A stretch of DNA of 64,000 nt from an uncultured Allomuricauda sp. (GCF_937884665.1 NZ_CAKZYF010000055.1:1-64000), one strand, 5' to 3'. Positions 9,529-20,043 are shown, numbered from the stretch's first letter. Numbers and translations: made by a program. The notes: generated by a model not told the origin, from the letters alone.

Positions 9529-10377
9529 ATGTTATACGAATTTAAAGACTCAAAATTAGGCTCCATAATCGGTTTTACCGACAGAATCCAAACCAGTTTG
9601 GGGGACTTTTCGGTGACCGAGCATACCATTAAGTTCTTGTGGAATAGAAATAATAAACCTGTCAATTTTCATGTGGACAACGTTCCTGTTCACCTGGAGC
9701 CTGATCAGTTGACCACCGTTACCTATTTACATAAAGTTTCGTTTTCCAAAACAGGACTCCCATTGACCGGGATTCTCTTTAATAGGGAGTTTTACTGTAT
9801 ATCGGATCATGATAGCGAGGTATCTTGCAATGGAATTTTATTTTTTGGCACTCAGGACCTGCCCATCATCACCATAAAAGAAGAACAAAAACGAAAGTTT
9901 GGATTGTGGTATGAAGTTTTTACCGAAGAGTTTGCCACCCCGGATGCAATTCAAGGCGATATGCTCCAAATGCTCTTAAAAAGGTTGATAATCATGAGTA
10001 CTCGTTTGGCCAAAGAACAGCTCTTGGTAACGAATTTGGATAACGAACAAATTGATATCATCCGGAAGTTCAATTTTTTGGTGGACCTACATTATAAGAC
10101 AAAAAGAAAAGTGAGTGATTATGCCGAATTATTGTTCAAATCCCCGAAAACCCTTTCTAATCTGTTTGCCTTGTACAACCAAAAACCTCCGCAACAGATT
10201 ATCTTGGACCGTATCGCTTTGGAAGCCAAAAGGATGATGCACTTCACTGAAATGCAAAACCAAGAAATTGCGTATGAATTGGGCTTTAATGACCCTGCCC
10301 ATTTCAGTAGGTTTTTCAAAAAAATGACCCGTATGACCCCCTCAGAATATCGAAAAAACAAACAGATCACTACTTAA
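9529..10377 (+). CDS. AraC-family transcriptional regulator
   Basis: C-terminal EIAYELGFNDPAHFSRFFKKMTRMTPSEYRK HTH_18. Confidence 0.93.
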   Translation: MLYEFKDSKLGSIIGFTDRIQTSLGDFSVTEHTIKFLWNRNNKPVNFHVDNVPVHLEPDQLTTVTYLHKVSFSKTGLPLTGILFNREFYCISDHDSEVSCNGILFFGTQDLPIITIKEEQKRKFGLWYEVFTEEFATPDAIQGDMLQMLLKRLIIMSTRLAKEQLLVTNLDNEQIDIIRKFNFLVDLHYKTKRKVSDYAELLFKSPKTLSNLFALYNQKPPQQIILDRIALEAKRMMHFTEMQNQEIAYELGFNDPAHFSRFFKKMTRMTPSEYRKNKQITT

Positions 10378-10465
10378 GGGAAATTTAGGCAAGTTGTCGG
10401 GAAATTACTGCTAACACCCATCTGCCCATTCGCTGCATCTTTGTGCCGTACTAAAAAAAACAGAG

Positions 10466-10630
10466 ATGAAAGTAGCGGAAAAATCAGTTTTTACTTTAAA
10501 ATCAATTTTTGGGAGAACGGAGAAATCCAAAACCAATTCCGTTTTATCATCAACACCTTGTGAGCAAAGGCAACCTCACGATTTCTATTGTGATGCCGAA
10601 AAACCCTTTGTTTCAAGCATTCAATTTTAA
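10466..10630 (+). CDS. putative 54-aa small protein (below the ORF-track cutoff)
   Basis: ATG at 10466 to TAA at 10630: MKVAEKSVFTLKSIFGRTEKSKTNSVLSSTPCEQRQPHDFYCDAEKPFVSSIQF*; ends 28 bp before the next CDS. Confidence 0.5.
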   Translation: MKVAEKSVFTLKSIFGRTEKSKTNSVLSSTPCEQRQPHDFYCDAEKPFVSSIQF

Positions 10631-10658
10631 TAATAACACATCTAAAACAATTTGTACT

Positions 10659-11204
10659 ATGAGCAATTTTAATGTACCAAAACGAGAAGAAGTAAGTAGC
10701 AATAATCAAGCGTTATTCGACAATTTGGAAAAAGCGGTCGGTTTTGTTCCAAATCTGTATGCGACCTACGCACATTCAGAAAATGCTTTGGGAAACTACC
10801 TGACGTTCTCAAACGCAAAGACATCCTTGACCGCAAAACAAAAGGAAGTGGTGAATTTGGCAGTAAGCCAGGTAAATGAGTGTATATACTGTTTGTCCGC
10901 GCATACCGCGATAGGTAAATTGAACGGTTTCACAGATGATCAAATTTTGGAGCTGAGATCGGGAAGCGCTTCATTTGACACCAAATTGGATGCCTTGGCC
11001 AAATTGGCACGAAACATTACAGAGAATAGGGGTGCCACGGACGCCGCAGTTTTGGAAAACTTCTTTGAAGCAGGATGGACCAAGGAAAACTTGATAGACA
11101 CCATAGTTTTGGTAGGGGACAAGACCATTTCCAACTACATTCACAGCACGACCAAAGTACCGGTTGACTTTCCATTGGCCCAACCTTTAGAAGCAACGGT
11201 TTAA
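10659..11204 (+). CDS. carboxymuconolactone decarboxylase / AhpD-like family protein
   Basis: VNECIYCLSAHTAIGKLNG (CxxCxxxH); MSNFNVPKREEV start preferred over the 10509 ORF start. Confidence 0.88.
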   Translation: MSNFNVPKREEVSSNNQALFDNLEKAVGFVPNLYATYAHSENALGNYLTFSNAKTSLTAKQKEVVNLAVSQVNECIYCLSAHTAIGKLNGFTDDQILELRSGSASFDTKLDALAKLARNITENRGATDAAVLENFFEAGWTKENLIDTIVLVGDKTISNYIHSTTKVPVDFPLAQPLEATV

Positions 11205-11238
11205 CTTCTTTAAAACCGCAATTTTAAATTTTCGTTAT

Positions 11239-11628
11239 ATGAAAAATGTGATTTTATTATTTGCCCTTTTGTTTGGAGGATTTAGTGCAGTGGAAGCCCA
11301 AGATGCAATGAAGGATAAAATGGCAAAAACGATAGCTTTAGAGCAGACCATCGGAGAATTTACCCAAAAACAGATCACCGTTTCTGAAGGCACCTACGTT
11401 TTTGATATTTCAAATAATGGGGTTGGCCATGATGTAGGTTTCGTTTTGGTAAAGAAAGGTCTGGACATCAATAAGCCCGAGAACCATATTAAAACAGCTT
11501 ATGTTACCCAGCCTGTACAAACGGGAACTTCCCAAACTTCAAAACCCACATTACTGGAAAAAGGGGAGTATGTATACTTTTGTCCCTTGAATCCGACCTC
11601 TTCGGACAACACCTTGTTGGTACAATAA
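11239..11628 (+). CDS. secreted cupredoxin-like protein
   Basis: signal peptide; GTYVFDISNNGVGHDVGFVLVKKG ... YVYFCPLNPTSSDNTLLVQ. Confidence 0.75.
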   Translation: MKNVILLFALLFGGFSAVEAQDAMKDKMAKTIALEQTIGEFTQKQITVSEGTYVFDISNNGVGHDVGFVLVKKGLDINKPENHIKTAYVTQPVQTGTSQTSKPTLLEKGEYVYFCPLNPTSSDNTLLVQ

Positions 11629-11651
11629 GACGTAAGGATTTGTAGGTAAAT

Positions 11652-11683
11652 AAAGCGCGCTCGATTACGAGCGTGCTTTTTAA
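11652..11683. terminator. bidirectional intrinsic terminator between convergent cupredoxin and TetR genes
   Basis: AAAGCGCGCTCG-ATTA-CGAGCGTGCTTTTT hairpin. Confidence 0.7.
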
Positions 11684-12297
11684 GTTTTCAAATCCAAATG
11701 TGCGAAAAAAGAGGGGGCCGTACTTTTGGCCAAGTAAATGGGCCAAGCGTTTTTAAAGAGATTCGCTTCGGTTATTGCACTTTCGTAAAGAAGATAGATT
11801 CCCCCGGAAACCTGTTCAATTTCTGCTTTGGAAACATTGTGGACGTTATCCACAACCACCTCTCCCAAATAGAGCAGTAATTCCTTTTTTTGTTTTTGGA
11901 TGGCTAAAAAAATCCGCTCCTGCCGAGCCGATAATTCACCTAAGGTTTTGAGTGCCCAACACCCAAAAAATACATCTTCCCGGTATATATCCGTAAGATA
12001 GTCGAAGATGGCCAACAGTTGATTTTTTCCAATTTTTCTACGACTGACATATCCCTTAAGACCAGTTATAAAACCCTCGTGTCTTTGTGCCAAGTAAGCG
12101 ATACAGATATCTTCCTTGGATTTAAAGTGGCTATACAGCGTGGCTTTTGCAATGCTACATTTGCTGATAATTTCATTGATTCCCGTCGCATGGTACCCAT
12201 TGGCATAAAAAAGGTCCCCTGCGGTAGTAATGATATGTTGATGGATATTCTGCTTTTGCATCCCCGCAAAATAAGGAAGAAATAATGGCTTGGACAA
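11680..12297 (-). CDS. TetR/AcrR family transcriptional regulator
   Basis: ITTAGDLFYANGYHATGINEIISKCSIAKATLYSHFKSKEDI; start possibly 12261 (MQKQNIH). Confidence 0.92.
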   Translation of the reverse strand: MSKPLFLPYFAGMQKQNIHQHIITTAGDLFYANGYHATGINEIISKCSIAKATLYSHFKSKEDICIAYLAQRHEGFITGLKGYVSRRKIGKNQLLAIFDYLTDIYREDVFFGCWALKTLGELSARQERIFLAIQKQKKELLLYLGEVVVDNVHNVSKAEIEQVSGGIYLLYESAITEANLFKNAWPIYLAKSTAPSFFAHLDLKT

Positions 12298-12308
12298 TAT
12301 TGATATCC

Positions 12309-13421
12309 TTAGAAATCAAACCGAAGCTGCACCGAGACGGATTCACTGGTATCAGTTTCTGCTTTTTTGTCCTTTTCCGTGTTCAGGTTGGCGAGGGAAA
12401 TTCCCAAAAGGCGCACTGAATTTTCCAAAGGAGACTGATAAAGCAGTTCTTTTGCGGTTTCTAGAACAAGATTTTTATCAGCGACAAAATAGGGCAATGT
12501 TTTACTGCGGGTTTGCAAGCTAAAGTCGCTATACTTTATCTTTAAAGTAATTGTTTTTCCAGCAATCTTTGATTTTTGGAGCCGGCGTTCCAGCTCATTT
12601 GCAATATTTTCCAATTTTTCAAGCATAAATATTTCACTGCTCAAGTTTTCAGAAAATGTGCGTTCGGCTCCCACAGATTTTGGAATTCTGTGGGGTTTTA
12701 CTTCACTCTTGTGAATTCCGCGGACCACATGGTAGTAATACCTCCCGCTTTTGCCGAAGTGTTGGTCCAAAAATTCCAAAGACCTTTGCTTGAGGTCGTT
12801 TCCCGTAAAAATTCCAAGTTTATACATTTTCTCAGCTGTTACTTTGCCCACGCCATAGAATTTCCGAATTTCCAGATTCTCCAAAAATGAAACCACTTCT
12901 TCAGGGTTAATGGTTTTCTGTCCGTTGGGTTTGTTCATATCACTGGCCACTTTAGCAATGAACTTGTTGATGGAAATGCCCGCGGATGCCGTAAGTCCGG
13001 TTTTTTCCAAAATCTTTTTACGGATTTCTCGGGCAATAAGCGTGGCTGAAGGGTTCCCTTTTTTGTTCTCTGTAACGTCCAAATAGGCTTCATCTAAGGA
13101 AAGGGGTTCTACCAAATCGGTATATTCAAAAAAAATACTTCGTATTTGCAGGGAAACTTCCTTATATCTGTCGAACCGCGGTTTCACAAAAATCAGTTCC
13201 GGACAGTTTTTCTTGGCAATATAACCGGACATGGCACTTCGAACACCAAACTTACGGGCTTCATAACTGGCCGCTGAAACCACGCCCCTTTTGGAACCTC
13301 CTCCTACGGCAAGAGGTTTACCTTTGAGCTCGGGATTGTCATGTTGCTCAACGGAGGCATAAAACGCGTCCATATCTACATGAATGATTTTTCGTAAGGG
13401 AAAATCCAGCGCCACCCTCAA
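12309..13421 (-). CDS. dinB: DNA polymerase IV
   Basis: IHVDMDAFYASVEQ, SLDEAYLDVT, ASAGISINKFIAKVASD. Confidence 0.96.
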   Translation of the reverse strand: MRVALDFPLRKIIHVDMDAFYASVEQHDNPELKGKPLAVGGGSKRGVVSAASYEARKFGVRSAMSGYIAKKNCPELIFVKPRFDRYKEVSLQIRSIFFEYTDLVEPLSLDEAYLDVTENKKGNPSATLIAREIRKKILEKTGLTASAGISINKFIAKVASDMNKPNGQKTINPEEVVSFLENLEIRKFYGVGKVTAEKMYKLGIFTGNDLKQRSLEFLDQHFGKSGRYYYHVVRGIHKSEVKPHRIPKSVGAERTFSENLSSEIFMLEKLENIANELERRLQKSKIAGKTITLKIKYSDFSLQTRSKTLPYFVADKNLVLETAKELLYQSPLENSVRLLGISLANLNTEKDKKAETDTSESVSVQLRFDF

Positions 13422-13443
13422 ATTTATAGCTATATTTAATACA

Positions 13444-13917
13444 ATGCGAGATTTGGAAATTGAACGGAAGTTTTTGGTCTCTTCCGATGCTTATAAAAAA
13501 GAGGCATCTTCAAAAATCAAAATCGTTCAGGGTTTTTTGAACACACACCCAGAGCGGACCGTGCGCGTCCGTACCATGGGTGGAAGTGGGTTTTTGACCG
13601 TGAAAGGAAAATCGAATGCTTCTGGAACTTCACGTTTTGAATGGGAACGAGAGCTTACCGATAAGGAAGCGCTGGCACTGATGAAATTATGTGAACCGGG
13701 TACTATAGCGAAGTATCGCTATCGAATACATTTTGCGGATAAGATCTTTGAGGTTGATGAATTTTTGGAAGATAACCTAGGGCTTGTGCTTGCAGAAATA
13801 GAACTAAACCATGAAAACGAAGTCTTCAAAAGACCAAAGTGGCTCGGGGAAGAAGTGACCGGACAGGTCCAATATTACAATTCCAGTCTCACCCAAAAAC
13901 CTTTCAAAAAATGGTGA
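13444..13917 (+). CDS. CYTH domain protein (triphosphate tunnel metalloenzyme)
   Basis: MRDLEIERKFLV (ExExK) start inside the longer ORF 13384-13917. Confidence 0.92.
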   Translation: MRDLEIERKFLVSSDAYKKEASSKIKIVQGFLNTHPERTVRVRTMGGSGFLTVKGKSNASGTSRFEWERELTDKEALALMKLCEPGTIAKYRYRIHFADKIFEVDEFLEDNLGLVLAEIELNHENEVFKRPKWLGEEVTGQVQYYNSSLTQKPFKKW

Positions 13918-13921
13918 AATA

Positions 13922-15067
13922 TCAAGATGATTGGGCCTCAACAGGTTTGGGTATGTTCGGTTTTACCTTGGAATTGGTGACATTTTGAAGTGAAGTTTTT
14001 TTGGCGATTCCAGACACGACGGGGTAAATAAGACCAATCCCCAGTAAAATTCCACCAACTAGAAAAATGTTAATCGGGGAAACAAACAATGTTCCAGTGT
14101 TGAGAACTCCTAAAATTAGTACGGTGGACAAGGGAAATGACAAGGCCAATATATTTAGCGCCAAATCACTATCAAACGTTCTTTTCTGGTCGTCTTCCAA
14201 CTCAAGTGATTCTACCGTAGAGATATGTGCATAAGGCCAAAAACTGCAAGAGCTTAATCCAAATGCGAGTAATAGCAATATGGTTTCAAGTGAATTCAGC
14301 CCAATGGAAGCTACAAACAAGCCTCCCAAAATGAACACGAGGCCAGCACGTATACTTAGCATGGAAAATACCTGGAAAAATTGTTTCCTTTTGAATTTAA
14401 TACCTAGTCCAATGAACAAAAGCACTAAAGGAGTCATTATCAAACTCAATTTTTTAAGAATATCACCGAACAATACAGGTAAGGTATCCATGGTGAATCC
14501 CAGGGCCAACAATATGAGGGCTGCTCCGATAAACAGGTTGACAGGTTCTGAAACCAGCACCTTTGAAAGAGAAACAAGCTTACTGCCTTTCCTCTTTTTT
14601 ACATTCCGATGGCGGTAATGCCAATTCATCGCTACGATGTAAAGACCTATCAAGACAAATACTTTATTGCCCAAATCGGCCATGGCCACTTTGGCCAGGG
14701 CATTTTCTCCAAGAAACTCCAGGACAAATGGAAAACATGAAAGGCCTGGAGCCAAGGAAGGAATCAATAATCGCGCAGTTCTATACTCTGAGGTATCCCT
14801 TGCTATTCCTAAAAGCGGGAGCATAATAGGTGTAGCTAAAAACAATAGGATGTTCAAAACCAAGGCCATTATGGGAAGAAACAGCAGGTCCCACTCAACT
14901 TCAACACCCAATAATGCTATAAAAATTGTAGCTGGTAGCGCAAGATTCAGGATAATCTTTTTGATTCCATTTAGCTCTGCCTTGGATTTTATTTTTGTTT
15001 TTAGAAGAGCGCCAATAAGAATAAAGCAGACGAACGTAATCGTTTTGTACAAACCTGAATCCATCAA
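13922..15067 (-). CDS. AEC/auxin-efflux-like membrane permease
   Basis: 381 aa, ~10 hydrophobic segments, NLALPATIFIALLGVE. Confidence 0.6.
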   Translation of the reverse strand: MMDSGLYKTITFVCFILIGALLKTKIKSKAELNGIKKIILNLALPATIFIALLGVEVEWDLLFLPIMALVLNILLFLATPIMLPLLGIARDTSEYRTARLLIPSLAPGLSCFPFVLEFLGENALAKVAMADLGNKVFVLIGLYIVAMNWHYRHRNVKKRKGSKLVSLSKVLVSEPVNLFIGAALILLALGFTMDTLPVLFGDILKKLSLIMTPLVLLFIGLGIKFKRKQFFQVFSMLSIRAGLVFILGGLFVASIGLNSLETILLLLAFGLSSCSFWPYAHISTVESLELEDDQKRTFDSDLALNILALSFPLSTVLILGVLNTGTLFVSPINIFLVGGILLGIGLIYPVVSGIAKKTSLQNVTNSKVKPNIPKPVEAQSS

Positions 15068-15074
15068 CCTAACC

Positions 15075-16268
15075 TTATACTAAAACCTTGGAAACCGCTT
15101 CGGTGAAAAGCTTCATTTCGTCCATGGTTCCCATACTGACGCGGCACCAGTCCTTATCCATAAAATGAAATGCTCGGACGCCTACTTTGAGATCGGTCAT
15201 TTTTTCAAGGAAATCCTTTCCTTGCATTTCTATGGGGAAAATCATAAAACTTGTATGGGAAGGTACATATTCAAAACCCATGGAACCGAGACTCTCGTAG
15301 ACATATTCCCTACATGCTGAGTTTAGGTTACGGGATTTGTCCAAAAATTCGATATCATCCATCGCGGACATTGCGGCAAAGACCGATGGATACGAAATAC
15401 CCATTCCTCCACGGGTTATTTTCTGAATTTGACCTAAGGTTGATTCTTGACCCACGATATATCCGACACGTAGACCGGCCATACCGTGTATTTTGGAAAA
15501 AGTTCTGGCAATGATGACGTTTTTACCTTCATTTATCAACGATACCATACTCTTCTTTAAACCTTCGCCCATAAAGGCCAAATACGCTTCGTCCACAAAA
15601 ATTGGAACCTTTTCCGAAACCCTTGAACAAAAATCGATAAGCTCCTTGTGCTCAGTGATTGTTCCGGTGGGATTATTGGGGTTGCAGATATAAACCAACT
15701 TTGTTTCAGCGTCTACTGCAGCCTCCATAGCTTTTAGGTCATGGGACCAGTCTTTTTTAAGGGGAACCGGTTTCCAAGTGGCCCCAACGGATTCTGAAAC
15801 GCGGATTAAGGACATATATGCCGGGTCAGCAGAAACAACGTTTCCTCCTTTCATAAAAAGGACCATCGCGGTTTTTTCCAAAAGGTCTGAGGAACCGGGT
15901 CCCATCATAATATTATTTGAGGTTACACCTTCAAAATCAGCAATTTTGTCGATGAGTTGAAATAATTCTTTCCACGCATATCGATTTCCACCAGAGGCCG
16001 CCTTTTTAAAAGCTTCCAGAGCTTTGGGAGAAGGACCATAGGGATTTTCGTTGGCATTTAATTTCGCTGCCAAAGCTGGAAACTCCCGTCTATCTTGTAT
16101 CAAATACTCTTTGAAAAAAGGACTATAAACAGCATTGCCATTTACATCTAAAGAAAGCGGGGCCTTCAGGTTTTCCGAGTAACCCAAATAGGGGGTCGCA
16201 AGTATGCCTCCGGCCGTAATGGCGCCTGTTTTCAACCAGTCTCTTCTGGAAATTGTTTTGGTGGTCAT
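15075..16268 (-). CDS. class I/II PLP-dependent aminotransferase (HisC-like) with Tat-type signal
   Basis: N-terminal SRRDWLKTGAITAGG; ANENPYGPSPKALEA, YICNPNNPTG, ARTFSKIHGMAGLRVGY. Confidence 0.88.
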   Translation of the reverse strand: MTTKTISRRDWLKTGAITAGGILATPYLGYSENLKAPLSLDVNGNAVYSPFFKEYLIQDRREFPALAAKLNANENPYGPSPKALEAFKKAASGGNRYAWKELFQLIDKIADFEGVTSNNIMMGPGSSDLLEKTAMVLFMKGGNVVSADPAYMSLIRVSESVGATWKPVPLKKDWSHDLKAMEAAVDAETKLVYICNPNNPTGTITEHKELIDFCSRVSEKVPIFVDEAYLAFMGEGLKKSMVSLINEGKNVIIARTFSKIHGMAGLRVGYIVGQESTLGQIQKITRGGMGISYPSVFAAMSAMDDIEFLDKSRNLNSACREYVYESLGSMGFEYVPSHTSFMIFPIEMQGKDFLEKMTDLKVGVRAFHFMDKDWCRVSMGTMDEMKLFTEAVSKVLV

Positions 16269-16427
16269 AGGTGTTCTTTTTTAAATTAGCAATCACCTCT
16301 AAATTAATGGGTTAGGAGGTTTAATCCTATAACAATTCCATAAAAATTCCAGCCACAAAATAGTAATCTTTAAAAAAAGCCATTAAAAATTGCGCTTTGA
16401 TCAAGGATTATCGGGTTATTAAACAAA

Positions 16428-17447
<1,020 letters not shown>

Positions 17448-17829
17448 TGGTGATTGCTTTTTCAGCGGATAAAGGTAGCAAATTGTCCTTGAAAACTTAA
17501 GGGATAGGATAATGTAGAAAAAGTACGTTAAAGAGGGACCAAAGTAAGCTAAGGCTCATTTGAACGAAGCTCTAATTCAGGTCGACACTATCAGTAAAAA
17601 AAGTAATTCCAAAAATGATAAACGCAAAAATTACTCTAGAATAATGCGTGGTATTCTTGAGATAAAACAGAGTAAAATAAGCAGAATTATCGAGGCTGGG
17701 TCAAGGTTATAGCTTATGAAAATCCCGAATGATTTTCAGCAATGGCACTAAAAAAGTCAATGTTTTTCAGTTCCTACATGCTCCATCAACCGGTTCAAGA
17801 ACTGTTCTGACCTTTGGTCGGATTTTAGG

Positions 17830-17951
17830 GGCACTGAAAATGTCCCCAACGCCTTGGCCGAAAATCAATTTGGCGAAAACCCGGAATCAACGCAACCTAA
17901 AATCGTGGCGAAGGGATATTGTTCCCTAGAGGTTTTCCGTACCTGTTGGAG
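17830..17951 (-). pseudogene. beta-carbonic anhydrase remnant
   Basis: minus strand reads LQQVRKTSREQYPFATILGCVDSGFSP then, after a frameshift, KLIFGQGVGDIFSA; in-frame TAG just upstream, no intact ORF. Confidence 0.8.
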
Positions 17952-17986
17952 CTACTCCTTTTCCGTTTGCTTTTTTTACGAAACCT

Positions 17987-19660
17987 TTATTGCCCTCCTT
18001 CAGAAGTTCCCATGCTTAATTTGGAGTCGGTGCCACTTGTGCCTCTGTCGTCCATGTTATCATCGCTTGGAAGATTTTTGCTTAATTTGAAAAATTGGAT
18101 ATAGCTCTCAGGATTATCCACCACTCCTCGCTCAGAAATTAACTTGATGTTGATGTTTTTATTTCTGGCTTTTTCTGAAAAATCATCTAAAATTTCAATA
18201 ATGTCGTTGTCCAAATAGCGCGTTTTTCTCACGTCCAGTTCAAGTTGCGAGTTTTCAGGCAAACTATCGAGTTCTTTTAATATGGCCCCTTTATTGAAAA
18301 AAGTTACTTCTTCGGCCAGGGTCATCTTAATTTTATGAGCTCCATTGCTTCTATCCTCAATATGAAGGAAATGTGAGTTTTGATAGCTTTTGATCAAAAT
18401 GACCACAATCCCGACGCCAAGTCCTAGTCCAATGCCCACAAGTAAATCTGTAAAAACAATTCCCAATACCGTAACAATAAACGGGACGAATTGTTTCCAT
18501 CCTAAATTGAACATGGTTTTAAAAAGTTTGGGCTTGGCCAATTTATATCCCACAATAAAAAGAATGGCCGCCAAGACCGAAAGAGGTATCATATTTAGGA
18601 GTCGCGGGATAAGAATTACGGATATAAGCAAGAAAAAACCATGTATTATCGCCGATGCCTTGGTTCTTCCTCCAGATTGAATATTAGCGGAACTTCTAAC
18701 GATTACCTGAGTAACGGGCAATCCTCCCAAAAACCCAGAAACGGTATTCCCAATACCCTGTGCCATTAATTCCTTGTTGGTCGGGGTGGTCCTTTTGTAA
18801 GGATCTAACTTGTCCGTAGCTTCAACGCAAAGCAAGGTTTCCAGGCTGGCGACCAAGGCTATGGTGAACGCTGTTATCCAGACCTGTGTATTCCCAATTA
18901 CCGAGAAATTGGGAAAACTGAGCAAATTCCCCATAGTTTCAATACTTTCTGGTACGGGCACCTTTACTAAATGTTCTTCGGTAATGCCCCAGGTACTGTT
19001 GCCCTGGGTGAATACAAAATAAATGATACCAAGTATTACCGCTACCAAGGGACCTTGAACCAGTTTAAAAAACTTCCCCTTTTCTGACAGCACATTATTC
19101 CACAATATTAAAATAATCATGGCCACTATGGCAATTACGGTTGCGCCATTGCTAAAATTACCGCTGATAATCCCACTTATGGTATTAAAAATCTCTGTAA
19201 AGGTATTTTCGCCATCTATTTGAAAAAATGCAAAATCTCCTTCGGGATCTTTGTCATATCCAAAAAAATAAGGAATCTGTTTCAAGATGATGATGATACC
19301 TATTCCGGTCAACATTCCTTTTATTACCGAGGATGGAAAGTAATACGCAATAACGCCCGCTTTCAATATGCTGAAAAGAATTTGGATGAGCCCACCCAAA
19401 ACGACGGCTACTAGGAAATTTTCAAAACCGCCCAGCGTCCCGATGGCGGTCAGGACAATAGCCGCGAGACCCGCCGCCGGGCCACTAACCCCTATATGGG
19501 AACCGCTCAGCGAACCAACGAGGATTCCGCCGACGATTCCTGCAATCAGTCCGGAAAATAGGGGAGCACCGCTGGCAAGGGCTATTCCTAAACACAAGGG
19601 CAATGCCACAAAGAACACAACTATACTCGCAGGAAGGTCATTTTTGATATACTTGAACAT
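17987..19660 (-). CDS. SulP family inorganic anion (bicarbonate/sulfate) transporter with STAS domain
   Basis: ORF 557 aa; DLPASIVVFFVALPLCLGIALASGAPLFSGLIAGIVGG; C-terminal STAS-like LELDVRKTRYLDNDIIEILDDF. Confidence 0.93.
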   Translation of the reverse strand: MFKYIKNDLPASIVVFFVALPLCLGIALASGAPLFSGLIAGIVGGILVGSLSGSHIGVSGPAAGLAAIVLTAIGTLGGFENFLVAVVLGGLIQILFSILKAGVIAYYFPSSVIKGMLTGIGIIIILKQIPYFFGYDKDPEGDFAFFQIDGENTFTEIFNTISGIISGNFSNGATVIAIVAMIILILWNNVLSEKGKFFKLVQGPLVAVILGIIYFVFTQGNSTWGITEEHLVKVPVPESIETMGNLLSFPNFSVIGNTQVWITAFTIALVASLETLLCVEATDKLDPYKRTTPTNKELMAQGIGNTVSGFLGGLPVTQVIVRSSANIQSGGRTKASAIIHGFFLLISVILIPRLLNMIPLSVLAAILFIVGYKLAKPKLFKTMFNLGWKQFVPFIVTVLGIVFTDLLVGIGLGLGVGIVVILIKSYQNSHFLHIEDRSNGAHKIKMTLAEEVTFFNKGAILKELDSLPENSQLELDVRKTRYLDNDIIEILDDFSEKARNKNINIKLISERGVVDNPESYIQFFKLSKNLPSDDNMDDRGTSGTDSKLSMGTSEGGQ

Positions 19661-19740
19661 AATTTCATTTAGTTTGAGCCTCCCAGGTACATACTAGGAG
19701 GTGATGATAGATTTATTTAGAGGTAGGAAGATACTATTAC

Positions 19741-20043
19741 TTATGAAAGTCTTGGTGGGGGCAATAGAATATCTTCAATAAAATCGGAGTGGTACAATTC
19801 GTATTCTACATAAGAGTGAACTTGGAATTGAATTACCAAGGATTTGGATGGATAGGTGTTTTTCAAGAACATATCCTTTTCATCCCCTTGTTTTTCTGTT
19901 TCGTTTTCGTTGTTGTTCTCCTCTTCATTGGTATCCTTAAGCAAAACAATTTCATTGCTTTCATCCATAAGACTAAGAACGGATGGGGCCAATATGGAGG
20001 ATATGATGAACAATGCGAAAAAGGAAAAGATATAATTCCTCAA
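19741..20043 (-). CDS. small exported protein of unknown function upstream of SulP
   Basis: 100 aa with N-terminal hydrophobic helix, acidic/Asn linker and terminal DILLPPPRLS. Confidence 0.6.
   Translation of the reverse strand: MRNYIFSFFALFIISSILAPSVLSLMDESNEIVLLKDTNEEENNNENETEKQGDEKDMFLKNTYPSKSLVIQFQVHSYVEYELYHSDFIEDILLPPPRLS

Noticed and set aside
16290-16340. ACCTC...GAGGT weak inverted repeat near the aminotransferase start
   Set aside because: Only 5-bp arms; not distinguishable from chance.
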